Assembly: GCA_039679375.1 (NCBI GenBank)
Contig: JBDKVA010000211.1
Location: forward strand, 1 to 54,679
Source of the DNA: JBDKVA01 sp039679375
GTDB taxonomy: Bacteria; Bacillota; Clostridia; Acetivibrionales; DTU013
Direction of reading: 5' to 3'
DNA length: 54,679 nt
The position numbers were made by a program, and so were the translations under genes. Positions 8,575-16,202 of the stretch are shown here, piece after piece; positions within the stretch are counted from its first letter, which is position 1; the number at the start of each line of letters is the position of its first letter. The notes beneath the pieces are model-generated. The model worked only from the letters and a program-made list of their open reading frames with translations. It was not told the DNA's origin and made no database searches.

Positions 8575-9363
8575 CTACTGCGTTTTTAGGATTTTATTTA
8601 TCCTGTCTTTATTCATATTTGTAATTTCGGCTATTTTCCTGATGGATAGATTCGATTTCTCCTTAAACTCCCTTATTGTATCATCTATGATTTGCAATTT
8701 CACTTTTGAATCATTGCTAATACCCCTTTCAAACAACAACTTCTTATATAACTTATTTGCCGTATACTCATCCATTTGTACTTGGATTTCCGGCATATCT
8801 ATAAAACAATCATTTCCATCCATATTCATGAACTCAGAAAACTTTTTCCTGGCTGTTTCATTATTTTCTGAGAAAAGCAGCAATATTGGATCTTTATCCA
8901 GAATATTTGAAAATTGATTGTCTTCATCAATGTAATCATTGTAACTGCTCCATTTATAATCACTGGCCTTTTTTACAATTCCAGCCCTTACAGGATTTTG
9001 ATGAATATATCTGGCAAGTGCTAAAACATAACTTTCTGTCTCAACCACCTCACTTCTAAACCGGTCTTGAAACAAATGCCCTACCCGATTATATTTATTA
9101 TTAAAATAATAAACGTAACTGGTGGTGATTTTTTTCATAACTTTGGCTAAGTCTTCTATCCCTTCAGCAAGCATTAAATGAACATGATTATCCATTAAGC
9201 AGAAAGCATATATATAAAAATTATTACCTTGCTTTATACGGTATATTGTTTCAACGAAACGAATCTTATCATGTTCATCGCAAAAAATATTTTTGCGCTC
9301 ATTCCCCCTGAGCATTATATGATAATAACCAGTAGTACTCTTCTGCCGCTGCCGCCTTGACAT
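8575..9363 (-). CDS. REP-associated Y1 tyrosine transposase (RAYT) with C-terminal HTH
   Basis: A single-strand DNA endonuclease/transposase of the IS200-like Y1 superfamily (HUH enzymes). The 262-residue protein has the N-terminal basic MSRRQRQKS, the metal-binding HUH motif in MDNHVHLMLAEG (His60 and His62), and candidate catalytic tyrosines in KKITTSYVYYFNNKYN (about 84-98). The sequence GHLFQDRFRSEVVE follows, which is typical of the RAYT subgroup. The last 40 residues form a helix-turn-helix (SNLSIRKIAEITNMNKDRIN), as in the DnaA/HTH-tailed clostridial RAYTs. No accessory tnpB is present. REP palindromes lie just upstream (9421-9457) and inverted at the other end of the unit (6728-6778). 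The frame is intact, so the enzyme could be active on the REPs, or possibly on the other palindromic families in this window. Confidence 0.92.
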   Translation of the reverse strand: MSRRQRQKSTTGYYHIMLRGNERKNIFCDEHDKIRFVETIYRIKQGNNFYIYAFCLMDNHVHLMLAEGIEDLAKVMKKITTSYVYYFNNKYNRVGHLFQDRFRSEVVETESYVLALARYIHQNPVRAGIVKKASDYKWSSYNDYIDEDNQFSNILDKDPILLLFSENNETARKKFSEFMNMDGNDCFIDMPEIQVQMDEYTANKLYKKLLFERGISNDSKVKLQIIDDTIREFKEKSNLSIRKIAEITNMNKDRINKILKTQ

Positions 9364-9420
9364 TATTTACCACCTCCATTTTATTATATTACATATCCTC
9401 CCAAAGTCAATATAGACATA

Positions 9421-9457
9421 GACAAGAGAACCGTCCCCATGTCTTCGTCCCCATGTC
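9421..9457 (-). repeat. REP palindrome at right end of the RAYT unit
   Basis: GACAAGAGAACCGTCCCC at 9421 begins the exact 23-base reverse complement of the left-end REPs. A truncated second copy (CGTCCCCATGTC) follows. It lies 58 bases upstream of the transposase start, between the gene and the 48-bp direct repeat. Confidence 0.85.
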
Positions 9458-9459
9458 TG

Positions 9460-9507
9460 CGGAATGATTTTTTCAAGCAGTTTATGGCTCTTCATAAATG
9501 CAAGGGC
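9460..9507. repeat. 48-bp direct repeat, right copy
   Basis: Identical to 6673-6720. Joining the sequence left of the first copy to the sequence right of this one restores an uninterrupted 60-codon minus-strand frame. Confidence 0.9.
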
Positions 9508-9554
9508 TGCGGAATAATATATATAAAGATGGACATTCATGCGTGATAAGCCCA

Positions 9555-9658
9555 ACCAATGTGGGCTACCGCCCACAACCCAACGAATGTACTTATTGCC
9601 GCGAATGTGAAACAATTTTCTTGTTTTTTATTGCAATTTCACGGCAATAAGTTACTAA
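9555..9658 (-). repeat. Family I two-hairpin element, copy B (104 bp)
   Basis: The plus strand begins ACCAATGTGGGC and ends GTTACTAA, so the element faces away from the downstream plus-strand gene at 9696. The long stem has one mismatch (TTTCACGGCAATAAGT for CGCGG). It sits just outside the right copy of the 48-bp repeat. Confidence 0.88.
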
Positions 9659-9695
9659 TACTACTGCGAAGGATTTCGCTCACAGGAGGTGCTAA

Positions 9696-10787
9696 ATGGG
9701 GCAAAATACCGATTCGATCATCCGGTTCCTGCAATACAGCTTCAAAGTTCTTCCTGAATTGCGAAGGCAGGCTGCCGGCATCGCAAACAGAAAAAACCTG
9801 TGCATTGCGCCATGTATCCGGAATCAGACTGCCTTAAGTAAAGAAACAGAAAAACGGGAGCGACCCGACAACTCACTGCTTGCAAGCAGCCTCTTTGCAC
9901 TCTATCCCGGAGCAGATACGAAAAGCACGCTGTCCTTTATTCTTTCCCTGTATACGCTGTCTGATACACTGAGAACCTATCGTTCTACCGCAGGTATTTC
10001 AAATGAAACAGAAATCCACAGTCTGTATCACTGCATGTCCAGTGCGGCAGACCCTTCCAGAAGCAAGGGCTGCGCTCTGACAAACCGGATAGACCATGTA
10101 CCGGTAACTAAAAAAGAAGAGGCTGCCATACCATGCCTTTCAGACCAGTGCCGGCTGCAGCTGGCAATCGTGCCGGCTTTTCAGCTGGTGGCGCCAAAGT
10201 TGAAAAAATATATGCAATTGTATGTTGATATGCAGTCATACCGATATTATACGGAAGCCAGCCACATGGGACATCACCTTGAAGAATGGAGCGAATATTA
10301 CCTGAAACGTTATCCCGGTATATCATGCTGGGAATTCTGCGCTGCCTGCGATTCCCTTCTGGGAATCGCGGCAATGTATGCTGCAGCTACAGATTCAAAG
10401 GTGACGCCGGAGGAAATAAGGCTGCTCGACGAAGGTTGTTTTCCATGGCTTTGCGGGCTGGATTCGCTGCTTCATGCATATCTTTGCGAAAGGATCACCA
10501 ATTCGACCGGACATTTTAATTTCACTTCTTTTTATGGGAATCTCAAAGCTTGTGAGGAGAGGATCCTGTTCTTTGGGTCAAAAGCGGAAGAAGCCTGCAT
10601 GAAGCTTAAGGAGAGCAGCTTTTTCATGCATTTGGTAAGGAATATGACAGGCCTCTACCTGACAGACCCGGATGCAAGTTTTGGTATGTACAGGCTGGTA
10701 AGTTTGAATATTTTAAAGAAGAGCTCTTACCACAGTGCTCTTCACAACAACGCCTGCAGACTGATGCGGCTCGCCGGTATAATCTAA
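9696..10787 (+). CDS. DUF2600 protein, tetraprenyl-beta-curcumene synthase (YtpB)-like
   Basis: The 363-residue protein matches the all-alpha DUF2600 family, whose B. subtilis member YtpB makes C35 sesquarterpenes from heptaprenyl diphosphate. Recognised blocks are VLPELRRQAAGIA near the start, ILSLYTLSDTLRTY, AELYCDLQ-like LQLYVDMQSYRYY, HLEEWSEYYLKRYP, WEFCAACDSLLGIAAMYA, FPWLCGLDSLLHAYL and HFNFTSFYGN. The first aspartate-rich motif of the family (of the form SDYLDNLCD) reads SDTLRTYRS here, so two of its acidic residues are gone; activity may be altered. GGAGG lies upstream of the ATG. It stands alone on the plus strand, converging with spmB. Family call is fairly sure; substrate is unknown. 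Confidence 0.75.
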   Translation: MGQNTDSIIRFLQYSFKVLPELRRQAAGIANRKNLCIAPCIRNQTALSKETEKRERPDNSLLASSLFALYPGADTKSTLSFILSLYTLSDTLRTYRSTAGISNETEIHSLYHCMSSAADPSRSKGCALTNRIDHVPVTKKEEAAIPCLSDQCRLQLAIVPAFQLVAPKLKKYMQLYVDMQSYRYYTEASHMGHHLEEWSEYYLKRYPGISCWEFCAACDSLLGIAAMYAAATDSKVTPEEIRLLDEGCFPWLCGLDSLLHAYLCERITNSTGHFNFTSFYGNLKACEERILFFGSKAEEACMKLKESSFFMHLVRNMTGLYLTDPDASFGMYRLVSLNILKKSSYHSALHNNACRLMRLAGII

Positions 10788-10805
10788 CGCAGTTATATCA
10801 GATAA

Positions 10806-11324
10806 CTATTTTCCAAAAATCAACAAGCATACAAAGGACGACGCCACAACGCTGACTCCGTCTGCAACCAGTGCCGCAGCCAGGGTATACCGGATATTTT
10901 TTATACCCACAGAGCCGTAGTAAACCGCAAGGGTATAGAAGATCGTTTCTGTAGAACCCATCATGGTGGATACCACCCTGCCAATATACGTATCAGGGCC
11001 ATATTCCCTGATGATGTCTGCAACCAGTGCAAGCGAAGCGCTCCCTGAAACGGGCCTCAGCAATGCCAGAGGCATGGCCTCCCGGGGAATACCCAGAAAT
11101 GATGCTGCAGGCGAAAGGATATAAATGACGGAATCCAGCGCACCAGACGCTCTAAAAACACCTATTGCCGTCATCATTCCTATCAGGGATGGCATTATTT
11201 TTATAATTGTGCTTATCCCCTCCCTTGCCCCATCGATAAAAACATCATATACCTTGATATCCTTAAACAGCGCGACGATCAATATAAGAAGGATCAAAAG
11301 AGGGATCGCATACAGTGAGATCAT
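10806..11324 (-). CDS. spmB: Spore maturation protein B
   Basis: A 172-residue multi-pass membrane protein of the nucleoside-recognition (Gate) domain type, needed with SpmA for dehydration of the spore core. Visible features are four or five hydrophobic helices, the Gate block GAREGISTIIKIMPSLIGMM, the conserved LLRPVSGSASLALV and the MMGSTETIFYTLAVYYGSVG motif. The start at 11324 has GGAGG five bases upstream and overlaps the spmA stop codon (ATGA), showing translational coupling. B. subtilis SpmB is of similar length. Confidence 0.94.
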   Translation of the reverse strand: MISLYAIPLLILLILIVALFKDIKVYDVFIDGAREGISTIIKIMPSLIGMMTAIGVFRASGALDSVIYILSPAASFLGIPREAMPLALLRPVSGSASLALVADIIREYGPDTYIGRVVSTMMGSTETIFYTLAVYYGSVGIKNIRYTLAAALVADGVSVVASSFVCLLIFGK

Positions 11325-11926
11325 GTCTTCCTCCCCGGCAGCTTCCGATTCCGGACCGCATGGGACAAAATCCTTACCATGATCAGCCCCGCACATGTAG
11401 CACATAAAGACGCAATCCAGACGCATACCGTTATTTCAGATGGGGCCTTTGAACCGGCGGCGCTTCTGATCGCTATTACAGACGATGGTATAAGCTGAAT
11501 TGCCGAGGTATTCAGAACCAGAAATGTACACATGGAGTCTGAGGCAGTATCCTTGCTGCCATTTGCCTTTTGCAGTTCTTCCATGGCTTTAATCCCAAGC
11601 GGGGTAGCTGCATTGCCAAGTCCCAGGAAATTCGCAGCAAGGTTCATTACGATCGCACCCAGCGCTCTTCCATTCTTCGCAAGCTGTGGGAACAAGATCT
11701 TCAGAACAGGCCTTGTAAGTCGTGCAATAACTTTGATCATCCCAGTCTTTTCCGAAATGTTCATAAGTCCAGACCACAGGCACATGATACCAAGCAGGCC
11801 TATGCTGAGCTCAACTCCCCTTCCGGCTGAAGCAAAAGCAGCCTGGGTCACTTCTTCCACCCTGCCGTTTAGAATTCCTAATAAAAACCCTGCAGCCAAC
11901 ATGGCCATCCATATATAATTCAGCAC
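11321..11926 (-). CDS. spmA: Spore maturation protein A
   Basis: A 201-residue membrane protein, partner of SpmB in spore core dehydration. Recognised blocks are VLNYIWMAMLAAGFLLGILNG at the N-terminus, GLMNISEKTGMI, FLGLGNAATPLGIKAME and LVLNTSAIQLIPSS. The GTG at 11926 is preferred because GGAGG lies just upstream and the protein then begins with the family's usual VLNYIW; ATGs at 11956 and 11986 have no comparable site. Its stop overlaps spmB by four bases. The 459 bases upstream separate it from the divergent abrB-like gene; a sporulation-sigma promoter would be expected there but was not identified with confidence. Confidence 0.93.
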   Translation of the reverse strand: MLNYIWMAMLAAGFLLGILNGRVEEVTQAAFASAGRGVELSIGLLGIMCLWSGLMNISEKTGMIKVIARLTRPVLKILFPQLAKNGRALGAIVMNLAANFLGLGNAATPLGIKAMEELQKANGSKDTASDSMCTFLVLNTSAIQLIPSSVIAIRSAAGSKAPSEITVCVWIASLCATCAGLIMVRILSHAVRNRKLPGRKT

Positions 11927-12309
11927 CCATATCCCTCCAATGAACGGAAAAGGCATCAAAGCACAAAGTTTATCGCGCTCCGGCATTATATTTATATGAT
12001 GCAGGTTATCCGATCATCCCATTGATATCATTCAAAGTTGTCAAAATTCTCAGTATAGCCTTCTTTTAAAGGTTACAGGTGCACTCACTTATAAGTCATT
12101 ATTTGTCGAATTTCTGTACGTCAGTTTCCAGTTAATAAATGGATAATCTGTTTCTTTTTTTGTCCTTGTGCCATGCATACAGCATTTCCGTAGGCTCTCG
12201 GGCTTTTAAAACTCTTATAAACAGCGGGTTATAAGTATATTCAATAAATAGCATGTAATTATTATCCAATAATACCATAACATTTATTTGAATTTTTTTA
12301 AATTAATTG
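11927..12309. other. Divergent intergenic region between spmA and the abrB-like gene
   Basis: AT-rich with no coding frame. Apart from the promoter at its right edge (12310-12338), no palindrome or repeat of note was seen. It must hold the spmAB promoter. Confidence 0.4.
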
Positions 12310-12338
12310 TTGACGATTACTGGAATTTATGTTACTAT
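12310..12338 (+). promoter_or_regulatory. Sigma-A-type promoter of the abrB-like gene
   Basis: TTGACG at 12310-12315 and TACTAT at 12333-12338 are separated by 17 bases. The gene start follows 47 bases downstream of the -10 box, with AAAGGAGG as the ribosome site. Confidence 0.65.
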
Positions 12339-12385
12339 AAAAATACAGAAGTTTGTCGAATATTGTTAATAAAGGAGGAAAGATC

Positions 12386-12625
12386 ATGAAATCTACCGGT
12401 ATTGTAAGAAAAGTTGACGAGTTGGGTAGAGTTGTTCTTCCGATAGAACTTAGAAGAACACTAGATATTGCAGAAAAGGATGCTCTTGAAATTTATGTTG
12501 ACGGAGCTACCATAATACTGAAAAAATATGAACCTGCTTGCATTTTCTGCGGTGATGCAAAAGATGTAGCCGTTTATAAAGGCAAAAACATCTGCCCGAA
12601 CTGCATGAAAGAGCTTAAAAAGTAA
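12386..12625 (+). CDS. abrB: AbrB-family transition-state regulator with C-terminal zinc ribbon
   Basis: A 79-residue DNA-binding protein. The N-terminal swapped-hairpin domain (MKSTGIVRKVDELGRVVLPI, RRTLDIAEKDALEIYVDG) is that of AbrB/Abh. The C-terminal CIFCG...CPNC pair forms a zinc ribbon typical of the clostridial forms. AbrB proteins repress stationary-phase and sporulation genes during growth. The ATG at 12386 follows AAAGGAGG; an in-frame ATG at 12353 lacks a site. In B. subtilis abrB lies between yabC/rsmI and metS, in the opposite direction, as here. Confidence 0.92.
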   Translation: MKSTGIVRKVDELGRVVLPIELRRTLDIAEKDALEIYVDGATIILKKYEPACIFCGDAKDVAVYKGKNICPNCMKELKK

Positions 12626-12655
12626 TTCCTGCATAAAAAATTCAGGGGCATCAAG

Positions 12656-12752
12656 CCCCACTCATAACAATTTCGCTATGCGAAATTGCCTGTCGTGATT
12701 ATCGCTTAGCGAAATCACTTATTTGGCCGGATTTGCCTGGCAAATGGCCAGT
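12656..12752. repeat. Cluster of three adjacent hairpins (family V)
   Basis: Three stems follow each other: CAATTTCGC/GCGAAATTG (12668-12688), GTGATT...CGCT/AGCG...AATCAC (12695-12718), and GGCC..ATTTGCC/GGCAAAT..GGCC (12725-12749). The block starts just after GGGGCATCAAGCCCC. A related arrangement lies at 51493-51568. Confidence 0.55.
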
Positions 12753-12788
12753 AAAAAAAGCAGGGACGCTGATTGTGTCCCTGTTTTT
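12753..12788. terminator. Bidirectional terminator between abrB-like gene and rsmI
   Basis: CAGGGAC (12761-12767) pairs with GTCCCTG (12777-12783). It is flanked by A7 on the left and T5 on the right, so it can terminate both convergent genes. Confidence 0.85.
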
Positions 12789-12908
12789 ATTAATGGAGCA
12801 TAGCGGAGTCTTGCTCTAATCGGAGGAGCTCGATGCTTCTTCGATTTTTATTTGCTTAGCACGCACCTGTCCTCTTAATAACCATCAACTGGTATGATAT
12901 ATGCATAT

Positions 12909-13757
12909 TTATTTGCCAAGCAAACTGTTATAAACATCCCTCTTGCTCAGGCCACGGTCGGTTGCCACTTTTTTTATGGCTTCCTTCCTGTCCATGCCGC
13001 TGTTTGTGTACTGCCTGACATGCTCGTCCAGGCTTATTTCGTCCCAGCTTCCGATTTTATCTTCTTTCAGAACTTCCTCATCCATTCCTTCCAGTACCAG
13101 TACAAATTCTCCCTTGGGCGTCTCCTTATCATACTTTTCTATAGCTTCATCGAGCGTGCATCGTGCGACCTCCTCAAACCTTTTGGTCAGTTCCCTGGCG
13201 ACGGCGATCCGCCTGTTGCCCAATGAAGCCCGAATATCCCTGAGCGTATGAATCAGTTTATGAGGCGCTTCATAAAACACAAGCGTCCTGGTATCATTTT
13301 TTATGGACTCCAGTCGTTCGAGCCTCACTCTTTTGTTCATGGGCAGAAACCCTTCGAATGCGAACCTTCCTGATGGCAAGCCGGAAAGCACAACCCCTGT
13401 TATCACCGCTGCAGGTCCGGGTACCATAGTCACAGGAACTCCATTATCGACGGCAAGCCTGACCAGATCCTCTCCAGGGTCGGAAATGCCCGGTGATCCC
13501 GCATCCGATACCAACGCGATATTCCTGCCTTCGAGCAACTGCCGTATGAGGTCGTTTCCCTTTTCGATCTTGTTATGTTCGTAATAGCTGACAAGCGTAT
13601 TTTTGATCTCAAAATGGTTCAGCAGCTTAAGAGTCTGCCGTGTATCTTCAGCAGCGATAATATCTGCTTCCTTCAACACTCTCAGCGCTCTGAGCGTAAT
13701 ATCCTCCAGATTGCCTATGGGAGTTGCAACAAGGTAAAGTGTTCCTGTTTTACTCAA
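12909..13757 (-). CDS. rsmI: 16S rRNA (cytidine-1402-2'-O)-methyltransferase RsmI
   Basis: Methylates the ribose of C1402 in the decoding centre with SAM. The 282-residue protein carries the tetrapyrrole-methylase fold: GTLYLVATPIGNLEDIT, AADTIAAEDTR-type IIAAEDTRQTLKLLNHF, ALVSDAGSPGISDPG, VPGPAAVITGVVLSGLP, and FYEAPHKLIHTL. The only start that avoids an upstream in-frame stop is a TTG at 13757, with AAGGA close by. This is B. subtilis yabC. It follows yabB in the usual order. Confidence 0.95.
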   Translation of the reverse strand: MSKTGTLYLVATPIGNLEDITLRALRVLKEADIIAAEDTRQTLKLLNHFEIKNTLVSYYEHNKIEKGNDLIRQLLEGRNIALVSDAGSPGISDPGEDLVRLAVDNGVPVTMVPGPAAVITGVVLSGLPSGRFAFEGFLPMNKRVRLERLESIKNDTRTLVFYEAPHKLIHTLRDIRASLGNRRIAVARELTKRFEEVARCTLDEAIEKYDKETPKGEFVLVLEGMDEEVLKEDKIGSWDEISLDEHVRQYTNSGMDRKEAIKKVATDRGLSKRDVYNSLLGK

Positions 13758-13831
13758 AGTCCTTACGACCTTTCATACTCTGTTATAACGCATAGGTTCA
13801 GATAAAATTTTTCGGCTGTAGAAAAATTTTA

Positions 13832-14602
13832 TTACCTCTGCTGCGTTTCAACGAGGCTGGTTGTTGCCTCGTTATAAATCTCATTGATTTCTCTGGTATA
13901 ATTCCCTTCGCTATCATAGATATACAGAGGCTCCTGTATGCTAAGCCCTGGATTTCCATCCCTGGTGCCGCTTATCAAAATCAGGTTCGGCTTCTTTCCG
14001 GGAGATGGATATACAAGCCTTAGCAGCTTGGACTCAATGGCATACCGGCGCATCAGGCAGATGATATCGGCCAGCCGCTGCGGCCTGTGCACCATGGAGA
14101 ATTTGCCTCCCGGACGCAATAGCTTTGCCGCCGCCTGCACCACATCCTCAAGTGTGCATAAAATCTCATGACGTGCAATAGCTTTCGCATCTGCAGGGTT
14201 CAGAAGACCGCCTCCCTTTTCCATATAGGGAGGGTTGGATACGACTGCGTCGAAGCTCGACGCACCAAAAAGCTTCACTGCCTCTTTAATATCTCCATGG
14301 ACGATCTCAACTTTCTCTTCAAGAGCATTCAGTTTTACGCTCCGATCAGCCATTTCCGCCATTTCCGGCTGTATTTCGAGGCCTGTCACCTTACGGGGTT
14401 CTTTCTTTGCCGACAGAAGAACAGCAATGATGCCTGTCCCTGTACCCAGATCAACGACCGTGCTGTCCTTCGCTACCTGGGCAAAATGTGAAAGAAGCAC
14501 GGCGTCCACTCCAAAGCAAAAACCGTCCTTTTTTTGTATCAGCCGCAGCCCTTTATACTGCAGATCGTCTATCCTTTCATTTTGTAACAAGCTGATATCC
14601 AA
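13832..14602 (-). CDS. yabB: tRNA1(Val) (adenine-37-N6)-methyltransferase family protein (YabB/TrmN6)
   Basis: A SAM-dependent small-domain methyltransferase of about 256 residues. The GFCFGVDAVLLSHFA and VVDLGTGTGIIAVLLS blocks bind SAM, and VVSNPPYMEKGGG holds the NPPY amino-methylase signature. The family methylates N6 of A37 in tRNA1(Val) in enterobacteria; the Firmicute YabB target is less sure. The TTG at 14602 has AAAGGG eight bases upstream; a GTG at 14611 is directly attached to that site and so is less likely. The gene lies between the ferredoxin gene and rsmI. Confidence 0.88.
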   Translation of the reverse strand: MDISLLQNERIDDLQYKGLRLIQKKDGFCFGVDAVLLSHFAQVAKDSTVVDLGTGTGIIAVLLSAKKEPRKVTGLEIQPEMAEMADRSVKLNALEEKVEIVHGDIKEAVKLFGASSFDAVVSNPPYMEKGGGLLNPADAKAIARHEILCTLEDVVQAAAKLLRPGGKFSMVHRPQRLADIICLMRRYAIESKLLRLVYPSPGKKPNLILISGTRDGNPGLSIQEPLYIYDSEGNYTREINEIYNEATTSLVETQQR

Positions 14603-14619
14603 TCGCGTCACCCTTTGTT

Positions 14620-14735
14620 CATATGAAGTGAGATGTGTGAAGTAGGAGGTGAGATACGGTAATATTGCACAGCTCGGAAGAAATTACTGCCTCTCACCTT
14701 GCAACTCCTACCTCTCGTCTCTCACTTCTCACCTC
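14620..14735. repeat. GTGAGA-type low-complexity inverted repeat
   Basis: GAAGTGAGATGTGTGAAGTA on the left is matched in inverted form by a run of TCTCACC-like heptamers on the right (about 14690-14742). It is a degenerate simple repeat that can fold back on itself, lying between the ferredoxin gene and yabB. Confidence 0.55.
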
Positions 14736-14743
14736 TCACCTCA

Positions 14744-14792
14744 TAAAAAACAAGGAGCCCTGCCTCAGCATACTGCCGCCGCCTGACTCCTT
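14744..14792 (-). terminator. Terminator downstream of the ferredoxin gene
   Basis: AAGGAG and CTCCTT (14752-14757, 14787-14792) close a GC-rich hairpin. On the minus strand it is followed by TTGTTTTTTATG. Confidence 0.6.
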
Positions 14793-14871
14793 CGTTTTCT
14801 ACCTTAAATGCTTTTGCAGTTTATGAAAAGTCCGTCCAGTCAGCCGTTTCACCGCAAAAATCAAGCCTGAC

Positions 14872-15045
14872 TTATTTCTCCGGCCTCGGAGCATCAACCG
14901 GACAAACATTTGCACATGCTCCACATTCAATACATGCATCTGCATCTATTACATACTTGCTGTCTCCGGCAGATATGCATGAAACGGGGCATTCGGATTC
15001 GCATGCACCGCAGCTGATACATTCATCATTTATAAAATATGCCAT
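14872..15045 (-). CDS. 2[4Fe-4S] ferredoxin
   Basis: A 57-residue clostridial-type electron carrier. Two CxxCxxCxxxCP motifs are complete: CISCGACESECP and CIECGACANVCP. The ATG at 15045 has GGAGGTG seven bases upstream; an in-frame ATG at 15063 would add six residues without a site. It stands at the place where B. subtilis has yabA, between yaaT and yabB. Strong terminators and a mobile-element-like repeat on either side suggest it is expressed on its own. Confidence 0.95.
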   Translation of the reverse strand: MAYFINDECISCGACESECPVSCISAGDSKYVIDADACIECGACANVCPVDAPRPEK

Positions 15046-15077
15046 TTTGGGACACCTCCTCAATTCATTTTTGCTAT

Positions 15078-15171
15078 ATTGAATGAACTAATTTTCTTTA
15101 CGAATGGCTTCACAAACAGCAGTGATTCTGTGATGTTTGCGAAGACAGGCGTTTAGAAAATTTCATTCAAT
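15078..15171. repeat. Family II element, copy 1 (94 bp)
   Basis: Bounded by ATTGAATGAA and TTCATTCAAT, a perfect 10-bp terminal inverted repeat. The inside carries a second stem of CTTCACAAACA with TGTTTGCGAAG. The same 94-bp unit is at 21831-21924 and 34739-34832. Confidence 0.9.
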
Positions 15172-15329
15172 CAGTATATCTTAGCCTAAACAACCTATAT
15201 TATTTTACCACCAAAGGTCCATTATGAAAATACCTTTTTTCAGCAATACCATTTCGTATTCTTCACATCCTGCGTCGCAATCCGCAAGCCGAATATTCAA
15301 AGTCTTTCCAGGAGTTTCCGTGCAGACTC

Positions 15330-16199
15330 CTAATCCTCCAATGCTTTCAGAGCCTCGAGTTCCGCATCGTTTTCATCGCGAGCCGAAACATCCTGTATCA
15401 CTTTCAACTCCCCGAACTTATACGTCTCAAGGTCCGTTTCATTTCCCTTGTCCAGCTTGACCTTGGCAATTTCCTTGATAAGGTAAGTTTCGATAACGAC
15501 GCCCTGGCCTTCGGGTGTATCAACAATCGCACCTATTTTAGGAGCTCCCTTTATTATTTGTTCATAGGCATCCTGCTCATACTTGAGGCAGCACATCAAT
15601 CTGCCGCAGGTGCCGGATATTTTCGTGGGATTTAGCGAAAGCCCCTGCTCCTTGGCCATTTTTATCGAAACCGGCTGGAACTCGCCCAGATAGGAACTGC
15701 AGCAAAGCACACGCCCGCAGACGCCAATGCCTCCCATCATTTTGGACTCATCCCTGACGCCGATCTGCCTTAGCTCGATACGCGTCTTGAATACAGCCGC
15801 CAGATCCTTGACCAGTTCACGGAAATCCACCCTGCCGTCCGCTGTAAAATAGAATAAAATTTTATTATTGTCAAAAGTATATTCAACGTCGATCAGCTTC
15901 ATATCCAGATTGTGGTTCGCTATCTTCTGGAGGCAAGTTTCAAAAGCCTCTTTCTCCTTGGCGCTGTTTTCAGCGGCATGCTTCGCATCCTCCTCTGTCG
16001 CCATCCTCATCACCTTTTTGAGCGGGGCCACGATTTCCGTATCCGCAACCTCACGCACCGGAATGACCACTTCACCGAATTCTATGCCTCTGGCAGTCTC
16101 CACGATCACGTTTGCGCCCGCCTCTATATTAAACTGATCAGGGTCAAAGTAATATACCTTCCCGGCCTTCTTAAACCTTACTCCAACCACCTTTACCAT
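15330..16199 (-). CDS. yaaT: PSP1-domain protein YaaT
   Basis: A 289-residue cytoplasmic protein of the PSP1 family. In B. subtilis YaaT joins YlbF and YmcA in the Y-complex, which affects Spo0A phosphorylation, competence, biofilm formation and RNase Y activity. Cysteine motifs of the family are present: GVCGRVLCCSSYL and GTCGRLMCCLKYEQ, likely an Fe-S site. It starts three bases after the holB stop, so the two are co-translated. The usual neighbour yabA (replication control) is missing; the ferredoxin gene lies in its place. Confidence 0.94.
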   Translation of the reverse strand: MVKVVGVRFKKAGKVYYFDPDQFNIEAGANVIVETARGIEFGEVVIPVREVADTEIVAPLKKVMRMATEEDAKHAAENSAKEKEAFETCLQKIANHNLDMKLIDVEYTFDNNKILFYFTADGRVDFRELVKDLAAVFKTRIELRQIGVRDESKMMGGIGVCGRVLCCSSYLGEFQPVSIKMAKEQGLSLNPTKISGTCGRLMCCLKYEQDAYEQIIKGAPKIGAIVDTPEGQGVVIETYLIKEIAKVKLDKGNETDLETYKFGELKVIQDVSARDENDAELEALKALED

Positions 16200-16202
16200 T
16201 CG

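Noticed and set aside
8575..9363. Classical IS200/IS605 element
   Set aside because: No tnpB, and the flanks are REP palindromes; the protein has the RAYT-type RDRF/QDRF region and a C-terminal HTH.
9555..9658. Family I as integron attC sites because of GTTGGGT and ACCCAAC strings
   Set aside because: The strings match core-box patterns loosely, but the copies lie between housekeeping genes, not between cassettes, and in both directions.
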